DNA of 64,000 bases from the NCBI RefSeq assembly GCF_042429235.1, contig NZ_JBHMBA010000006.1; one strand, 5' to 3'. The notes below the pieces were generated by a model that saw only the letters and a program-made list of their open reading frames with translations, made no database searches and had not been told where the DNA came from. The DNA comes from Arthrobacter_B citreus (GTDB taxonomy: Bacteria; Actinomycetota; Actinomycetes; Actinomycetales; Micrococcaceae). This document shows positions 1-8,495 of this stretch, in pieces. The translations under genes and the position numbers were made by a program. Position 1 is the first letter of the stretch. The number at the start of each line of letters is the position of its first letter.

Positions 1-484
1 CCATCATGCTGCACAGGAACAGCGCAAACCAGAACGCCCGCCAGCGCACCTTCAGGAACACCAGCGCATAGGCTGCCAGCAGCGACGTGAGCAGCTGTCC
101 CAGCGTGATCAGCCCCGCCATCACCACGGAGTTTCCGTACTGCCGGACCAGCGGAATGCTGTCCAGGGCGCCGGTGAAGTTCTCCAGCCGGAAACCGTCG
201 AGCGGCCACAGGGACGCCGGGTAGGAGTTGATGTCCCCGGGACCCATGAATGATCCGACAAAACCGAAATAGACCGGGAAGAGGACGACGGCGGCACCGG
301 AGGAAAGGCCAAGATACGTCAGGACACGGCCGAGGGTCAGCGGCCGGCGCTGCCGCCGGGGCGCTGCCGGAGGTTTCCGTCCGACCGGCGCTTTGGTGCC
401 TGCTGCTCGGATGTCTGCTGTTCGGCTGCCTGCTGCCCGGGTAACGGGTGCGGGAGCTGCTGTGGGAGCTGCTGTGCGGCTCAT
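1..484 (-). CDS. Carbohydrate ABC transporter permease, MalG/UgpE-like (3' end cut by window)
   Basis: Reading the minus strand from the ATG at 484 gives an uninterrupted frame to the window edge (about 161 residues). The first 40 residues are Ala/Pro/Arg-rich and cytoplasmic. A first membrane segment follows (LTYLGLSSGAAVVLFPVYFG), then an extracellular loop, then further hydrophobic helices (LITLGQLLTSLLAAYALVFL). This layout is typical of the second inner-membrane permease of sugar ABC importers. The start ATG overlaps the stop of the upstream permease (ATGA, 481-484), so the two are translationally coupled and would form a heterodimer. The conserved EAA loop would lie beyond the edge. Substrate unknown. 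Confidence 0.85.
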   Translation of the reverse strand, partial: MSRTAAPTAAPAPVTRAAGSRTADIRAAGTKAPVGRKPPAAPRRQRRPLTLGRVLTYLGLSSGAAVVLFPVYFGFVGSFMGPGDINSYPASLWPLDGFRLENFTGALDSIPLVRQYGNSVVMAGLITLGQLLTSLLAAYALVFLKVRWRAFWFALFLCSMM

Positions 485-1401
485 CGGTAAAACACCTTTC
501 GCTCCAGGACACCGAATTGGACCGCGGACACCGCTACCACGATGATCAGCAGCACAACGGCCTGGGCGGACGCATAGCCGAAGTTGGAGTTGTTGTTGGC
601 GAAGGCCTGCTGGTAGATCGAGTAGACCAGGGTGGTGGTGCTGTCCTGCGGGCCGCCCTTCGTGAGGATGTGGATCTGGCCGAAGCTTTGCAGTGCGTGG
701 ATGGTGCCGGTGACCAGCAGGAAAAACAGCTGCGGCGTCAGCAGCGGCATCATGATCGAGCGCTGCATGCGCCAGCCGTGAGCTCCATCCAGTCGGGCTG
801 CCTCGACGACGTCTTCGGACACTGCCCCAAGGCCTGCTGAGAGAACCAGGAGGTTGTAACCCAGCTGCATCCAGACTGTCGCGATGGACACCGAGAGCAG
901 GGCGATGCCGGGATCAGTCAGCCAGCTCACCCGGTCCAGCCCGAAGAAGGCCAGCATGCCGTTCAGCACGCCCGTGGCCTGGTTGAACATCACTCCGAAG
1001 ATCACGGATGCCGTGGCCACCGAATAGGCAAAGGGCAGTGCAAACGCCGTCCGAAAAAACCGTACGGCCTTGATTTTTTGGTGTAGCAGAAGGGCCAGGG
1101 CAAGTGCGATCAGAATCGACGGCGCCACGGTCAGCACCGTGAATCCCAGCGTTACCCACATGACCGATTGAAAACCGGAGTCCGTGAACAACCGCAAATA
1201 ATGGTCCAGTCCGACAAATCTGGAGGGCCGGCCGAAAAGGTCGCTGCCCTGGAAGGACAGGAACACCGAGCGTCCCAGCGGATAGAAAAGGAATGCTGCA
1301 AATATCAGCAGCGCCGGCAGCAAATACCACCAGGCGTTGATGCCGGCCCGATCGCCAGGGCTTTTTTCGCTCCCGGCCGCCGGCTTGGCGAGGACGCTCA
1401 T
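481..1401 (-). CDS. Sugar ABC transporter permease, MalF/UgpA-like
   Basis: A 306-residue integral membrane protein with six predicted helices, the first at about residues 24-45 (WWYLLPALLIFAAFLFYPLG). The cytoplasmic EAA loop that docks on the ATPase is seen at about 198-219 (EAARLDGAHGW). Length and layout match UgpA/MalF permeases of glycerol-3-phosphate or oligosaccharide importers. It overlaps the MalG-like gene by 4 nt. No solute-binding protein lies upstream in this window, so it is probably beyond the left edge or elsewhere. An inverted repeat (1527-1554) in the upstream gap may be its operator. Substrate cannot be deduced. Confidence 0.88.
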   Translation of the reverse strand: MSVLAKPAAGSEKSPGDRAGINAWWYLLPALLIFAAFLFYPLGRSVFLSFQGSDLFGRPSRFVGLDHYLRLFTDSGFQSVMWVTLGFTVLTVAPSILIALALALLLHQKIKAVRFFRTAFALPFAYSVATASVIFGVMFNQATGVLNGMLAFFGLDRVSWLTDPGIALLSVSIATVWMQLGYNLLVLSAGLGAVSEDVVEAARLDGAHGWRMQRSIMMPLLTPQLFFLLVTGTIHALQSFGQIHILTKGGPQDSTTTLVYSIYQQAFANNNSNFGYASAQAVVLLIIVVAVSAVQFGVLERKVFYR

Positions 1402-1526
1402 GCTCCGGTCCCGGGGAGTGGCGCCCCGGTCTGGTTTGCAGCACTAAGACAGTGGACGGGGCCGTCCTGCCACTGCAAACCGGTGAAGAAAATGCTCATT
1501 GCGTTCTTTTCCGTCCATAGTTCCGA

Positions 1527-1554
1527 GGCGCACTATTGCATTGTTTTGTGCGCC
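1527..1554. promoter_or_regulatory. Inverted repeat, candidate operator of the sugar ABC operon
   Basis: Perfect 7-bp arms GGCGCAC and GTGCGCC are separated by 14 AT-rich bases, about 130 bp upstream of the permease start. The spacing of arm centres (21 bp, two helical turns) fits binding by a dimeric repressor. The function is inferred from position only. Confidence 0.3.
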
Positions 1555-1631
1555 GCTCACCACGGTAACCACGGGGTTTAAACGAAAAGAAAACGGAAGG
1601 TGAACATTCGGGACGCCTGCCCCGGGATAGC

Positions 1632-1671
1632 AGAAAGGTGCACTTCCCGGAGCTGGGAAGTGCACCTTTCT
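1632..1671. terminator. Strong hairpin terminator downstream of the DUF3817 gene
   Basis: A perfect 17-bp stem (AGAAAGGTGCACTTCCC and its complement) closes on a 6-nt loop. It lies 17 nt past the stop of the minus-strand DUF3817 gene. The stem ends in CTTTCT, so it could work in both directions. A similar hairpin ends xylB at 9118-9159. Confidence 0.8.
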
Positions 1672-1687
1672 CTGGTTCGGCGGTGGG

Positions 1688-2143
1688 TTAGGAAACGGAA
1701 ACGGGCGGGCCCAGGATCAGGAGCACGATGAAGACGACGGCGACGGCTGCCAGCAGCACGATCACGGAGATGGCCGGACGGCGGAGCACCAGGGTCTGGA
1801 CCTTCTCGGGGAAGCTGCCGGGGGTTTCGCCGCCGGGGGCAAGCCGCCATCCGCCGTCGAGCTTTCCCCTGCGGTCCATGGTGCGCTCAAAGGGAACGGT
1901 GGCGTACGGAATGACTGCTGTCACGAGACCCAGGAAGATCGTGCCCGGCGCCCACTTCTGGTTGACGCCAACAAATACCGTGCTGACGGCATAGGAGAGG
2001 AACACGAAGCCGTGCAGGCCACCGGCAATGGGCATGAACGCCTCGTTGTCCAGGACGTACTTGGTGAACATGGCGGCCAGGAGCAGGGTCCAGGTGACGG
2101 CCTCGGCGAAGGCCAGGGTGCGGAACAAGGTGCGGGGTGTCAT
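1688..2143 (-). CDS. DUF3817 family integral membrane protein
   Basis: A 151-residue protein with about four hydrophobic segments. The N-terminal half carries the DUF3817 signature: TLAFAEAVTWTLLLAAMF, then KY..D, then GGLHGFVFLSYA. DUF3817 proteins are small actinobacterial membrane proteins of unknown function. The start at 2143 is chosen because GAGAG lies 7 nt upstream and the family begins here; the frame stays open further upstream, but that part looks non-coding. A cytoplasmic linker separates the third and fourth helices. Single-gene unit with its own terminator. Confidence 0.8.
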   Translation of the reverse strand: MTPRTLFRTLAFAEAVTWTLLLAAMFTKYVLDNEAFMPIAGGLHGFVFLSYAVSTVFVGVNQKWAPGTIFLGLVTAVIPYATVPFERTMDRRGKLDGGWRLAPGGETPGSFPEKVQTLVLRRPAISVIVLLAAVAVVFIVLLILGPPVSVS

Positions 2144-2336
2144 CAGGCTCTCTCGGTCGGGAGTTTTCTGCTGCGATGCCGCCGGGCAGTTGCATACCAA
2201 CGGGCTGTCAGTATCGTATCGCGGCAGTGTCCCGCCTTCCCCACGGAAGCCCGGCCATGGGATCAAGATCAACCTTTCGATGGACCCGTCACGGCCGCCG
2301 GAACCGTGCGGACGGAGCCGGCCGCCGGACGAAGGA

Positions 2337-3245
2337 CTACTTCCGGTACGTCAGCGGCTCCGTGATCCAGTCCAGGTCCTTCCACCGCTCCAGCCGCTGC
2401 ACGATGCTGAAACTTGAGCGGCAGAAATCCGCCACCGCCTGCTGCGGATCCGGAGAATCGAAGGCATCCTCCAGACTGAACAGGAATTCGCTCTCCTCGG
2501 CCAGGAACTGCGCCTTCTCAGGCATCAGCAGTGTTCCGTAGCTGCCGATGCTGGCCACGAACGGATACGGCAGCGCGTAGAAGGATGGCTGCGGGTTTCT
2601 GTTGTCACCGGGCCAAAACCCAAATTCGCAGAATTTTTCGTCGAAGCTGTTTTTACCGATCTCGTCCATTCCCGAATACGGGGCCGGCTGGCCGCTGAAG
2701 ACATTGCCGGAGAGGTCCATGGTGCCAAACCAAAACGCCGGCATGTCCACCTTTCCGCGCATCGGGGCGAGGAATCCGCCGAGTGAACGGTGGGCGAACT
2801 GCAGATTGGCCAGGAACAGCTCGACGGCGTCCCGGTCATAGGAATGATGTTGGGTGTCCACGTCAAAGGGCGTGGGGTCGTAAAACTCCTGCGGCGCGGT
2901 GGTGATGGGCGTGGGCGTGCCGATGTAGTCAAGCGCCGTCATCAGTTGCCGGTGGAAGTCAGCGACAGCCAGCCCGTCTCCGAGTGGAATCCGGGTCCGG
3001 GTCCCCAGGCTGTTCTGCACGTCGACATGATGCTGCGCGAGGTTGAAATAGATCTCGAAGTTGCAGTTTTCCGCCGGGATGATGCCGGTGCCGATCCCCT
3101 GGATGCTCATGTCCAGCCGCACATGCGCCCATTCGGGGCGTTTGTAGCTGCGCTCCAGCTTCACCTTGCCGGCCATCTGCAGGAACATGTGCAGGGTATC
3201 GGCGGTGTCCTGCCATTCCGGATACTGCAGGAATTTCTTGTCCAT
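2337..3245 (-). CDS. DUF5996 family protein
   Basis: A 302-residue soluble protein. It is recognised by the N-terminal W-x-D-T-x-x-TLHMFLQMAGKVKLE block, the central DPTPFDVDTQHHSYD segment, and the late FGFWPGDNRNPQPSFYALPYP region that define DUF5996. Function is unknown; no catalytic motif is evident. The ATG at 3245 is preferred over a GTG 9 nt upstream because GAGAGG sits 8 nt before it, whereas the GTG overlaps that RBS. It is divergent from the nucleoside hydrolase gene, with about 150 bp between them. Confidence 0.85.
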   Translation of the reverse strand: MDKKFLQYPEWQDTADTLHMFLQMAGKVKLERSYKRPEWAHVRLDMSIQGIGTGIIPAENCNFEIYFNLAQHHVDVQNSLGTRTRIPLGDGLAVADFHRQLMTALDYIGTPTPITTAPQEFYDPTPFDVDTQHHSYDRDAVELFLANLQFAHRSLGGFLAPMRGKVDMPAFWFGTMDLSGNVFSGQPAPYSGMDEIGKNSFDEKFCEFGFWPGDNRNPQPSFYALPYPFVASIGSYGTLLMPEKAQFLAEESEFLFSLEDAFDSPDPQQAVADFCRSSFSIVQRLERWKDLDWITEPLTYRK

Positions 3246-3394
3246 GGCGTTCACCTCTCGAAAGGCGGTGCGGCTGGGCCCGGTGCGGCATACTTCCGCG
3301 GCAGGTTTCTTCCAGTCTGTGGTGCCCTCACTGCCCGGTCAACGCTGGAAGCGCCGCTGGTTAGACTGAAACTCCAACCTTCGAAAGCCGGCAC

Positions 3395-4363
3395 ATGACC
3401 ACCTTTTCCCCTGCCCGCACCGCGGTAATCGCCGACGTCGACACGGGCATGGACGATGCCCTGGCGCTGGTGTTCCTGGCCCGGGATCCCCGCATAAACC
3501 TGCTGGCCGTGACCTGCGTGGCCGGAAACACCGATGTGGACCAGGTGGTGCGCAACACCCTGGATGTGCTCAACGCCGCCGGCTCAGGCGCTGTTCCGGT
3601 GGCCCGCGGCGCCGAACGGCCACTCATCAATGACCCGCGCAACGCCCACGAGTTCCACGGTGCCAACGGGCTGGGCGGCCTGGAGCTGCCGCCAAGCCCG
3701 CATGCTCCCAGCGGCCTGGCCGCCGTCGAGCTGATGCACCGCACCGTTGATGAGGCCGCTGTCCCGGTCACGCTGCTGGCGCTGGGACCACTGACCAACG
3801 TTGCCCTGTTCCTCCGGGCGTATCCGCAGACAGCGCGGAAGCTGGAGCGCATCGTGTTCATGGGCGGCTCGGCCGGGATCGGCAACGCCACCTCCCATGC
3901 GGAGTTCAACGCCTGGCACGACCCCGAGGCCCTCGCCGTCGTCATCCACAGCGGCATCCCGACGGTCATGTACGGACTCGATGTTTTCCTGCAGGCCACC
4001 CTTGCACCCGAGCAGTACCTGCCGCTGGCGACCGCGGACGACGACGGCGCACGGCTGGTGGGCGCCATCCTCGCCGCGGGCGGGCGGCGCGGGCAGACCG
4101 AACCTCAACCGGTGACCATCGGCGACGCCGGCGCCGCTTGCCTCATAGCGGTTCCGGAATCCGTGCAGCTGCAGCGATATCCCGTGCGGGTGGAGCTCAC
4201 CGGCCACAGCCGGGGGCAGACCTTGGTGGACCGCCGGCTGGAACCGGGAGAAAGCGAACACCACGGCGATGCCGGTCCCGTTCCCCTGATCGACGTTGCC
4301 ATGGGCTTGGACCGCCGCTTGATGGCAGCAACGTTCCTGCGCACCGTCCAACGTGGCGCTTAA
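3395..4363 (+). CDS. Nucleoside hydrolase (IunH/RihB family)
   Basis: A 322-residue enzyme predicted to hydrolyse the N-glycosidic bond of ribonucleosides to base and ribose. The calcium-binding, catalytic D-x-D-x-G-x-D-D cluster is at residues 14-21 (DVDTGMDD). The later NAW-HDPEA stretch provides the conserved C-terminal Asp. Length is normal for the family (about 310-330). The family is cytosolic and serves purine/pyrimidine salvage; base specificity cannot be read from the sequence. The next gene is a Bcr/CflA exporter 147 bp downstream on the same strand, but it has its own strong RBS, so co-transcription is uncertain. Confidence 0.9.
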   Translation: MTTFSPARTAVIADVDTGMDDALALVFLARDPRINLLAVTCVAGNTDVDQVVRNTLDVLNAAGSGAVPVARGAERPLINDPRNAHEFHGANGLGGLELPPSPHAPSGLAAVELMHRTVDEAAVPVTLLALGPLTNVALFLRAYPQTARKLERIVFMGGSAGIGNATSHAEFNAWHDPEALAVVIHSGIPTVMYGLDVFLQATLAPEQYLPLATADDDGARLVGAILAAGGRRGQTEPQPVTIGDAGAACLIAVPESVQLQRYPVRVELTGHSRGQTLVDRRLEPGESEHHGDAGPVPLIDVAMGLDRRLMAATFLRTVQRGA

Positions 4364-4510
4364 CACTGCCGGACACCCTTGTTCACGCGCGCTTCCCGCC
4401 CCTAGTCTGAACATGGCGACGTTTGTTCCGCTGCCAAACAAACCCCGCCCCGCAGCATCGCCGGACCGCGGCAGCTAAGACACTCCACCCCACTGCAAGG
4501 AGCGCCCCTT

Positions 4511-5827
4511 TTGAGCAACCCCGCCAGGGCCCAGGGCACCCAGGCCTCGTACCGCCCCGGATTCAAGTACATCCTGATGCTTGGCGCGCTGGCGGCCCTT
4601 CCGGCCGTCACCACCGACATGTACCTGCCCTCGCTGCCCACCGTGGCATCCGATCTGCAGACCAGCCAGGCGGCGGCCCAGTTCACCATGTCCGGAACCC
4701 TGATCGGCGCCGCCGTCGGACAGTTGGTCATCGGGCCGTTTTCGGACCGGTTTGGCCGGCGCCTCCCGCTGCTGATCGGCATCAGTCTCCACGTGGTCGT
4801 CTCGCTGCTCTGCGCCGTCGCGCCCGGCATTGGCACCCTGATTGGACTGCGGGTCCTGCAGGGTTTCTTCAACGCCGCCGCCGGCGTGGTGGCCATCGCC
4901 GTTATCCGTGACCGGTTTGTGGGCTCCGACGCCGCGCGGCTGCTGTCCCGGCTGATGCTGATCATCGGCCTTGCCCCGCTGCTGGCCCCGACCATCGGGC
5001 AGGCGGTTGCCGGCATCTGGCAGTGGCGGGCCGTGTTCGTGGCGCTGGCCCTGATCGGACTGATCCTGGTGCTGATCGTCTGGCGTTTCATGCCGGAGAC
5101 CCTGCCCACTGAGCGGCGCCGCACCAGCGGCGGACCGGGCGCGTTCCGCGGGTACCGGATGCTGCTGCGGGACCGGCATTTCCTGGCGCTGGCCTTCATT
5201 CCCGGCCTGGGCATGGCCGTCATCATGAGCTATGTGGTGGGATCCCCGTTCGTCTTCCAGGACGAGTACGGCCTGACGGCGGGGCAATACGCCCTCGTGT
5301 TTGCGGTTAATGGCGCCGGGATGGTCCTGTCCGCGCAGGCCAACGCAGCCCTGGTCCAGCACGCCTCGCCGATGAGCATCCTGCGCATTGCCGTTCCGAT
5401 CCTGCTGGGGCTGTCCCTGCTGCTGCCGGTCCTCATCATCACCAATCTCGGCGGTGTGTTCGGCCTGGCCGCGGGCTTGTGGCTGGTGCTGGGCATGCAC
5501 GGGCTGATCGCGGCGAATGCCACCGTCATGGCCCTGGGCAACTATGGCCACATGGCCGGATCGGCCGCTGCGCTGATCGGCGCGCTGCAGGTGGGCGTGG
5601 CCGGCGTCGTCAGCCCCTTGGTGGGAGTCTTCGGCGGCAAAGCGCTGGCCATGTCGGGTGTCATTATCGGCTGCTGCGTGCTGATGACGCTGATCCTCGC
5701 CGCCGCCACTCCCGCGTACCGCCGCGGCGGAATGGCGAAGCTGGAGGCTTCCGGCAGTGCCGGAGCGGCACCGGTCAATGACACCGCGCCGGATACCGCA
5801 CCGGAAGCGACGACCGGCCAGGCCTAA
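4511..5827 (+). CDS. Bcr/CflA family multidrug efflux MFS transporter
   Basis: A 438-residue, 12-helix major facilitator. TDMYLPSLP (about residues 35-43) and the motif-A segment GQLVIGPFSDRFGRR (70-84) are characteristic of the Bcr/CflA branch of DHA1 drug:proton antiporters (bicyclomycin, chloramphenicol and related). The start is TTG at 4511, supported by AAGGAG ten nt upstream; no better ATG or GTG exists. The C-terminal 35 residues are a Pro/Ala/Thr-rich cytoplasmic tail. Actual substrates are unknown. Confidence 0.88.
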   Translation: MSNPARAQGTQASYRPGFKYILMLGALAALPAVTTDMYLPSLPTVASDLQTSQAAAQFTMSGTLIGAAVGQLVIGPFSDRFGRRLPLLIGISLHVVVSLLCAVAPGIGTLIGLRVLQGFFNAAAGVVAIAVIRDRFVGSDAARLLSRLMLIIGLAPLLAPTIGQAVAGIWQWRAVFVALALIGLILVLIVWRFMPETLPTERRRTSGGPGAFRGYRMLLRDRHFLALAFIPGLGMAVIMSYVVGSPFVFQDEYGLTAGQYALVFAVNGAGMVLSAQANAALVQHASPMSILRIAVPILLGLSLLLPVLIITNLGGVFGLAAGLWLVLGMHGLIAANATVMALGNYGHMAGSAAALIGALQVGVAGVVSPLVGVFGGKALAMSGVIIGCCVLMTLILAAATPAYRRGGMAKLEASGSAGAAPVNDTAPDTAPEATTGQA

Positions 5828-5900
5828 ACCCAGCGGAGCATTCTGCCCGGCACGGCGCCACTTGAAATATGTTCCTCGTCACAACGATTAGGATTCCTTC

Positions 5901-6938
5901 ATGTACTCCGATCTGCCCGCCGACCAGCTCGCGGCCTACACCAGTTCCCAAATCCGCCCCTCCGATTTCGAATCGTTCTGGGATGAGACCCTCGCCGAGG
6001 CGCAGTCCCATCCGCTGAACCTCACTGTCACCGCCGAACCCACCGTTTTGGCCACCGTGGACGTCTACGATGTCCAGTTCAACGGCTGGAACGGTGAGCC
6101 GGTCCGCGCCTGGCTGCGTTTGCCGCACGGGAGCTCCAACCCCCTGCCCTGCGTCGTGGAGTTTGTTGGCTACGGCGGCGGCCGGGGCGAACCGCAGGAC
6201 AACCTGCTGCTCGCCAGCTCCGGCTTCGCGCACCTGCAGATGGACACCCGCGGGCAGGGCGCCGGCTGGAGCCGGGGCGCCACCCCGGACGGCGCCGGCA
6301 GCGGCGGCCCGCAGGTTCCCGGCCTGATGACCCGGGGCATCTTGGACCCGCACACCTACTACTACCGCCGGCTGTTCACCGATGCCGTCCGGGCGGTCCA
6401 GGCAGCACGCGAACTGGCCTGGGTGGACGCGGACCGGGTCGCGCTCACGGGCATCAGCCAGGGCGGCGGCGTCGCGCTGGCCACCGCGGCGCTGTGCCCT
6501 GATGTGCGCGCCGTCGTCGCACGGGTTCCCTTCCTCTGCGATTTTCCCCGTGCCCTGCAGATTACGGATGCCTATCCGTACCGGGAAATTGGTGCTTTCC
6601 TGTCCATCCACCGCACCGAAGCGGACCGTGCCCAGCAGACGCTGCAGTACTTCGACGGCGTGAATTTTGCCGCGCAGGCCACGGTTCCGGCAATGTTCAC
6701 CGTTGGGCTCATGGATGCCACCACTCCCCCGTCCACGGTGTACGCCGCGTACAACGCCTATGCCGGTCCGAAGCGGATCACGCCCTGGCCCTTCAACGGC
6801 CACGAGGGCGGCGGCCCCGAGGACGACATCGCCGCGATCCGGTTCCTGCGGGAGATGCTGTCCGTGGATCCCGCGGCTGCCGCTGCCGGGGAAGCTGCCG
6901 GGGAAACCGGAGCCGCGCAGGCCGTGCCGGTAAGGTAG
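5901..6938 (+). CDS. Acetylxylan esterase / cephalosporin-C deacetylase family (AXE1) hydrolase
   Basis: A 345-residue alpha/beta hydrolase. The nucleophile elbow GISQGGG (residues 184-190, Ser186) is typical of AXE1 (CE7) enzymes. The oxyanion region is FVGYGGGRG (about 88-96). GLMDATTPP supplies the acid Asp and NGHEGG the catalytic His near the C-terminus. The N-terminal DFESFWDETLAEA is also a CE7 hallmark. CE7 enzymes deacetylate xylo-oligosaccharides and acetylated small molecules in the cytoplasm; no signal peptide is seen. The xylose genes 3 kb away make acetylated xylose oligomers a plausible substrate (inference). Its RBS is AGGAT. Confidence 0.88.
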   Translation: MYSDLPADQLAAYTSSQIRPSDFESFWDETLAEAQSHPLNLTVTAEPTVLATVDVYDVQFNGWNGEPVRAWLRLPHGSSNPLPCVVEFVGYGGGRGEPQDNLLLASSGFAHLQMDTRGQGAGWSRGATPDGAGSGGPQVPGLMTRGILDPHTYYYRRLFTDAVRAVQAARELAWVDADRVALTGISQGGGVALATAALCPDVRAVVARVPFLCDFPRALQITDAYPYREIGAFLSIHRTEADRAQQTLQYFDGVNFAAQATVPAMFTVGLMDATTPPSTVYAAYNAYAGPKRITPWPFNGHEGGGPEDDIAAIRFLREMLSVDPAAAAAGEAAGETGAAQAVPVR

Positions 6939-6986
6939 CGATCTACTCTCCGGCGGCCAGCGGACCGGGAAGGGGCTGGGCGGGAG

Positions 6987-7406
6987 CTAGCCGATGGCCA
7001 AGGAAAAGGCGACGACGGCGGCAAGAAACCCTGCGTGTCTGGCCACAGCCGCTTTCCCCGGCTCCTTTTTCGGTTTCCGGGACTGTTTTTTCAGTGGCTT
7101 ATGAGCGCCGGTGTTTTCATCATCCGCCGGCCGGGCAGACAGCTCCGGCCAGCGGATGATGACGCCGGCCACCGCAGCGGCCAGAGCCGCGGCGGCCACC
7201 ACCCACAGCGCCACGGTCCCTGGGTTCCACGGCACCACGAGGCGGAACAAACCTGCCACGGCGGCGGCCTCCAGAGCGCCAACCAGCAGCGACATTCCGC
7301 TGCGCCGGGACAGCCGGCCTTCCCGCTTCCACGCCGAGACGGCCAGGGAAAGGCAGGAGTACACCAGGAAACCGGAGAGCGCCCAGGAGATGAGGGAGAG
7401 AGTCAT
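6987..7406 (-). CDS. Small membrane protein, third gene of the serine-hydrolase operon
   Basis: 139 residues with four hydrophobic segments: two at the N-terminus, one near residues 60-80, and one at the extreme C-terminus. A Lys/Arg/Pro-rich cytoplasmic loop lies before the last helix. I do not recognise the family. The start ATG at 7406 shares one base with the stop of the serine hydrolase gene (TGATG), which indicates translational coupling and a shared task. The open frame upstream of 7406 is only antisense-frame extension into the neighbour. Confidence 0.6.
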   Translation of the reverse strand: MTLSLISWALSGFLVYSCLSLAVSAWKREGRLSRRSGMSLLVGALEAAAVAGLFRLVVPWNPGTVALWVVAAAALAAAVAGVIIRWPELSARPADDENTGAHKPLKKQSRKPKKEPGKAAVARHAGFLAAVVAFSLAIG

Positions 7407-8494
7407 CAGAGACCTTCCTTCAGCAGTGTCATCGCCGCTTCTTCCTGGCCGGCAGCCACATTGGAGAAGATGAGCACCGCACGGCCGGCGTCGCGCTCCA
7501 GCGCCGCCATGGATGCGAAGCCGCCGGTTTGGCCGTTGTGCCACGTGACAGCCCGTTCCGGTGATTCCTTCGACACCTGGGTGAACCAGGACAAACCCAC
7601 CCGTTCGCCGTCGTCGCCGGTTTCCCACACGGGATCGAGAGCTTCGGCGCCGGGGGCTGTGCCGGCAAGCATCGCCTGGGCGTAGCGGGACATGTCGGCG
7701 GCGGTGGAGCGGATCCCTCCCGCCGGTGCGCTGCCGTTCATGGTCCAGGCCGCATGCTTCAGCCCGCCGGCGGACCGGCCTGCCGGGGCATCGGGACGCA
7801 GGTTCTCAGCCGTGACCGGAGCGTAGGTGTCCTGCATGTCCAGAGGCTCCAGGATGCGCCGCTGCAGCATCTCCTGGTATTCCATCCCGGCGGCCTTCGC
7901 CAGCAGCTGCCCGAGGAAGGCGTAGCCCAGGTTGGAATAGCTGACGTCGCCGCGGCCGCCCACCGGCGCGGACTGGGCGCGCTGCAGGACCTCTTCGGGT
8001 GAGGCGGTGTACGGGTCCCGGTGAAGGAGGGGCCCGATGAAGGACGGGATGAGCGACGCCGGATCCGTGGCCAGGCGTGGAAGGCCGGAACGGTGGCTGG
8101 CCAGCTCGGCCAGGGTGACGGTGCCGATCTCTGCGTCCGGGTCGGCCAGGTCGGGGCCCAGGATGTCAGCCACGGTGGTTTCCAGCGTCACTTCCCCGCG
8201 CTCGACGGCGTCTGCCAGCAGTGCCGCCGTGAAGGTTTTGGACACGGAACCAATCTCAAACTCAGTGTTCTCGTCGGCTCCAAACCCGGCAAACCTTACG
8301 CTGCCATCGTGGATGTAAACCACGCTGACCCGGTCCGCCGGAGTCTTTAGGAGCGGCCGGACGGCGTCGGCCAATGCTGTATCTCCGGAAATTTGTGAGG
8401 ACAGCCGGGGCGACCATGGCGCCGCCAGAAGCCCGCAGGCCAGGACGGCGGACGCCGCCAGAATTCCGGTAACGATTCGTGCTCGTGCGGGCAT
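7406..8494 (-). CDS. Serine hydrolase, class C beta-lactamase-like (PBP4*/EstB family)
   Basis: A 362-residue protein with an N-terminal hydrophobic signal or anchor (residues about 8-26), so it is probably exported. The nucleophile motif SVSK is at 83-86, the Y-x-N motif YSN at 185-187, and HNGQTGG near residue 325 takes the place of the KTG triad. Together these are the class C beta-lactamase fold found in peptidases and esterases acting on D-Ala peptides or esters. GGAGG lies 7 nt before the ATG, inside the 3' end of the HTH gene. Substrate unknown; beta-lactam resistance is not implied. Confidence 0.87.
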   Translation of the reverse strand: MPARARIVTGILAASAVLACGLLAAPWSPRLSSQISGDTALADAVRPLLKTPADRVSVVYIHDGSVRFAGFGADENTEFEIGSVSKTFTAALLADAVERGEVTLETTVADILGPDLADPDAEIGTVTLAELASHRSGLPRLATDPASLIPSFIGPLLHRDPYTASPEEVLQRAQSAPVGGRGDVSYSNLGYAFLGQLLAKAAGMEYQEMLQRRILEPLDMQDTYAPVTAENLRPDAPAGRSAGGLKHAAWTMNGSAPAGGIRSTAADMSRYAQAMLAGTAPGAEALDPVWETGDDGERVGLSWFTQVSKESPERAVTWHNGQTGGFASMAALERDAGRAVLIFSNVAAGQEEAAMTLLKEGL

Positions 8495-8495
8495 G

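Larger units (their letters stand above)
1402..1687. other. Intergenic region upstream of the ABC permease operon
   Basis: This 286-nt gap has no convincing gene. It holds a possible operator, GGCGCAC-N14-GTGCGCC (1527-1533 and 1548-1554), and a strong hairpin (1632-1671) that ends the DUF3817 gene. The promoter of the permease operon should lie here, but I see no clear -35/-10 pair. Confidence 0.5.

Noticed and set aside
1444..1665. 73-codon minus-strand frame upstream of the ABC permease
   Set aside because: No RBS, Pro/Arg-rich translation, and it overlaps the terminator hairpin and the probable operator.
3584..5551. Long minus-strand open frames opposite the nucleoside hydrolase and the MFS gene
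   Set aside because: They mirror GC-rich codons of strongly supported plus-strand genes, have no RBS, and show Arg/Pro/His-rich compositions typical of antisense frames.
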